Below, piece after piece: positions 5,030-5,370 of a DNA stretch of 5,370 nt (position 1 is its first letter; the number at the start of each line of letters is the position of its first letter). A program made the position numbers and the translations under genes. Source of the stretch: Clostridia bacterium (lineage in GTDB: Bacteria > Bacillota > Clostridia > Oscillospirales > CAG-272); the NCBI GenBank assembly GCA_017455945.1, contig JAFTLM010000006.1, forward strand, positions 1 through 5,370, in the 5' to 3' direction. Below the pieces are notes generated by a model. The model was not told the DNA's origin and did no database searches. It worked only from the letters and a program-made list of their open reading frames with translations.

Positions 5030-5370
5030 AACATTCATCTTCATTTATTATGTGATTGTTTTTTGTTTGTTCGGTTTTGTACTCGGTGGGGGTACAGTCC
5101 ATTATGCGTTTGAATACGTTGTTGAAGGTTCTTATAGTGTCATATCCGCACAATACCGATATTTCCGTAAAAGTCTTTCCGCCCCTTCTGATAAGCTCGG
5201 TAGCCTTGCTTATTCGCACGCGGTCAATGTATTCCTTGTAGCTCATTCCGCTGTATTTGCTGAAGAGAAGGGAAACGTAGCTGTCGGAATAATTTATTTT
5301 CTCAGCCAAAGTCTGAAGAGTTATTGCGTGAGCGTAATTTTTGTCTATGTAGTCGAGGATGACCTGAAGA
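5028..5370 (-). CDS. AraC-family transcriptional regulator, C-terminal part (partial)
   Basis: 113 residues are visible; the gene continues beyond the right edge, so the TTG at 5309 is not the true start. The reading frame is open to the window end and begins LQVILDYIDKNYAHAITLQT. The visible part is a complete AraC/XylS DNA-binding domain. The first helix-turn-helix covers ITLQTLAEKINYSDSYVSLL with LFSKYSGMSYKEYIDRVRI after it. The second covers KTFTEISVLCGYDTIRTFN followed by VFKRIMDCTPTEY, the family signature with Cys where Gly is usual before TP. A polar tail (KTEQTKNNHIINEDEC) follows. The sensing domain, which could be a sugar-binding cupin or a response-regulator receiver, is not in view. 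It converges on the hydrolase gene, making it a plausible but unproven regulator of this locus. Stop TAA is the complement of 5028-5030. Confidence 0.95.
   Translation of the reverse strand, partial: LQVILDYIDKNYAHAITLQTLAEKINYSDSYVSLLFSKYSGMSYKEYIDRVRISKATELIRRGGKTFTEISVLCGYDTIRTFNNVFKRIMDCTPTEYKTEQTKNNHIINEDEC

Noticed and set aside
1..5370. CRISPR array, tRNA/rRNA, insertion sequence or phage genes
   Set aside because: No spaced repeat array, clover-leaf sequence, transposase or phage-like frame was seen on either strand.

Overview
The window looks like a chromosomal segment of a low-to-moderate GC Bacillota, most likely a gut-type Clostridia (inference). The signs are strong GGAGG ribosome binding sites, sigma-A promoters with extended -10 boxes, short hairpin-plus-T-run terminators and a typical Firmicutes lipoprotein signal. 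Nothing visible fixes the genus.

Layout from left to right: (1) 1-78, the last 25 codons of an unidentified + strand gene, closed by a strong terminator at 92-124. (2) 248-1354, a promoter and a lipoprotein receptor of the TAXI family of TRAP transporters. (3) 1387-1472, a long imperfect hairpin followed by a T run, lying between receptor and permease. (4) 1484-3604, the fused TRAP-TAXI permease. It is split by two in-frame stop codons (TAG 2027-2029, TGA 2060-2062) with the same reading frame kept throughout. A terminator follows at 3611-3636. (5) 3721-4993, a separately promoted gene for a 402-residue right-handed beta-helix protein resembling glycoside hydrolase family 28, with no signal peptide. 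(6) 5000-5029, a 13-bp GAAA-loop hairpin serving as terminator for two convergent genes. (7) 5028-5370, on the - strand, the C-terminal part of an AraC-family regulator that runs off the right edge.

How it works together: the receptor would capture a small organic anion outside the membrane and hand it to the permease. The beta-helix enzyme would act on a carbohydrate, perhaps uronate-containing, in the cytoplasm, and the AraC-type protein may control one of these units. The link between transporter and enzyme is only neighbourhood inference. The transporter may not work at all, because its permease reading frame is broken twice inside the DctM domain. The points most worth checking are those two stops, an EF-hand/dockerin-like calcium-binding loop inside the receptor, and the hairpin between receptor and permease.
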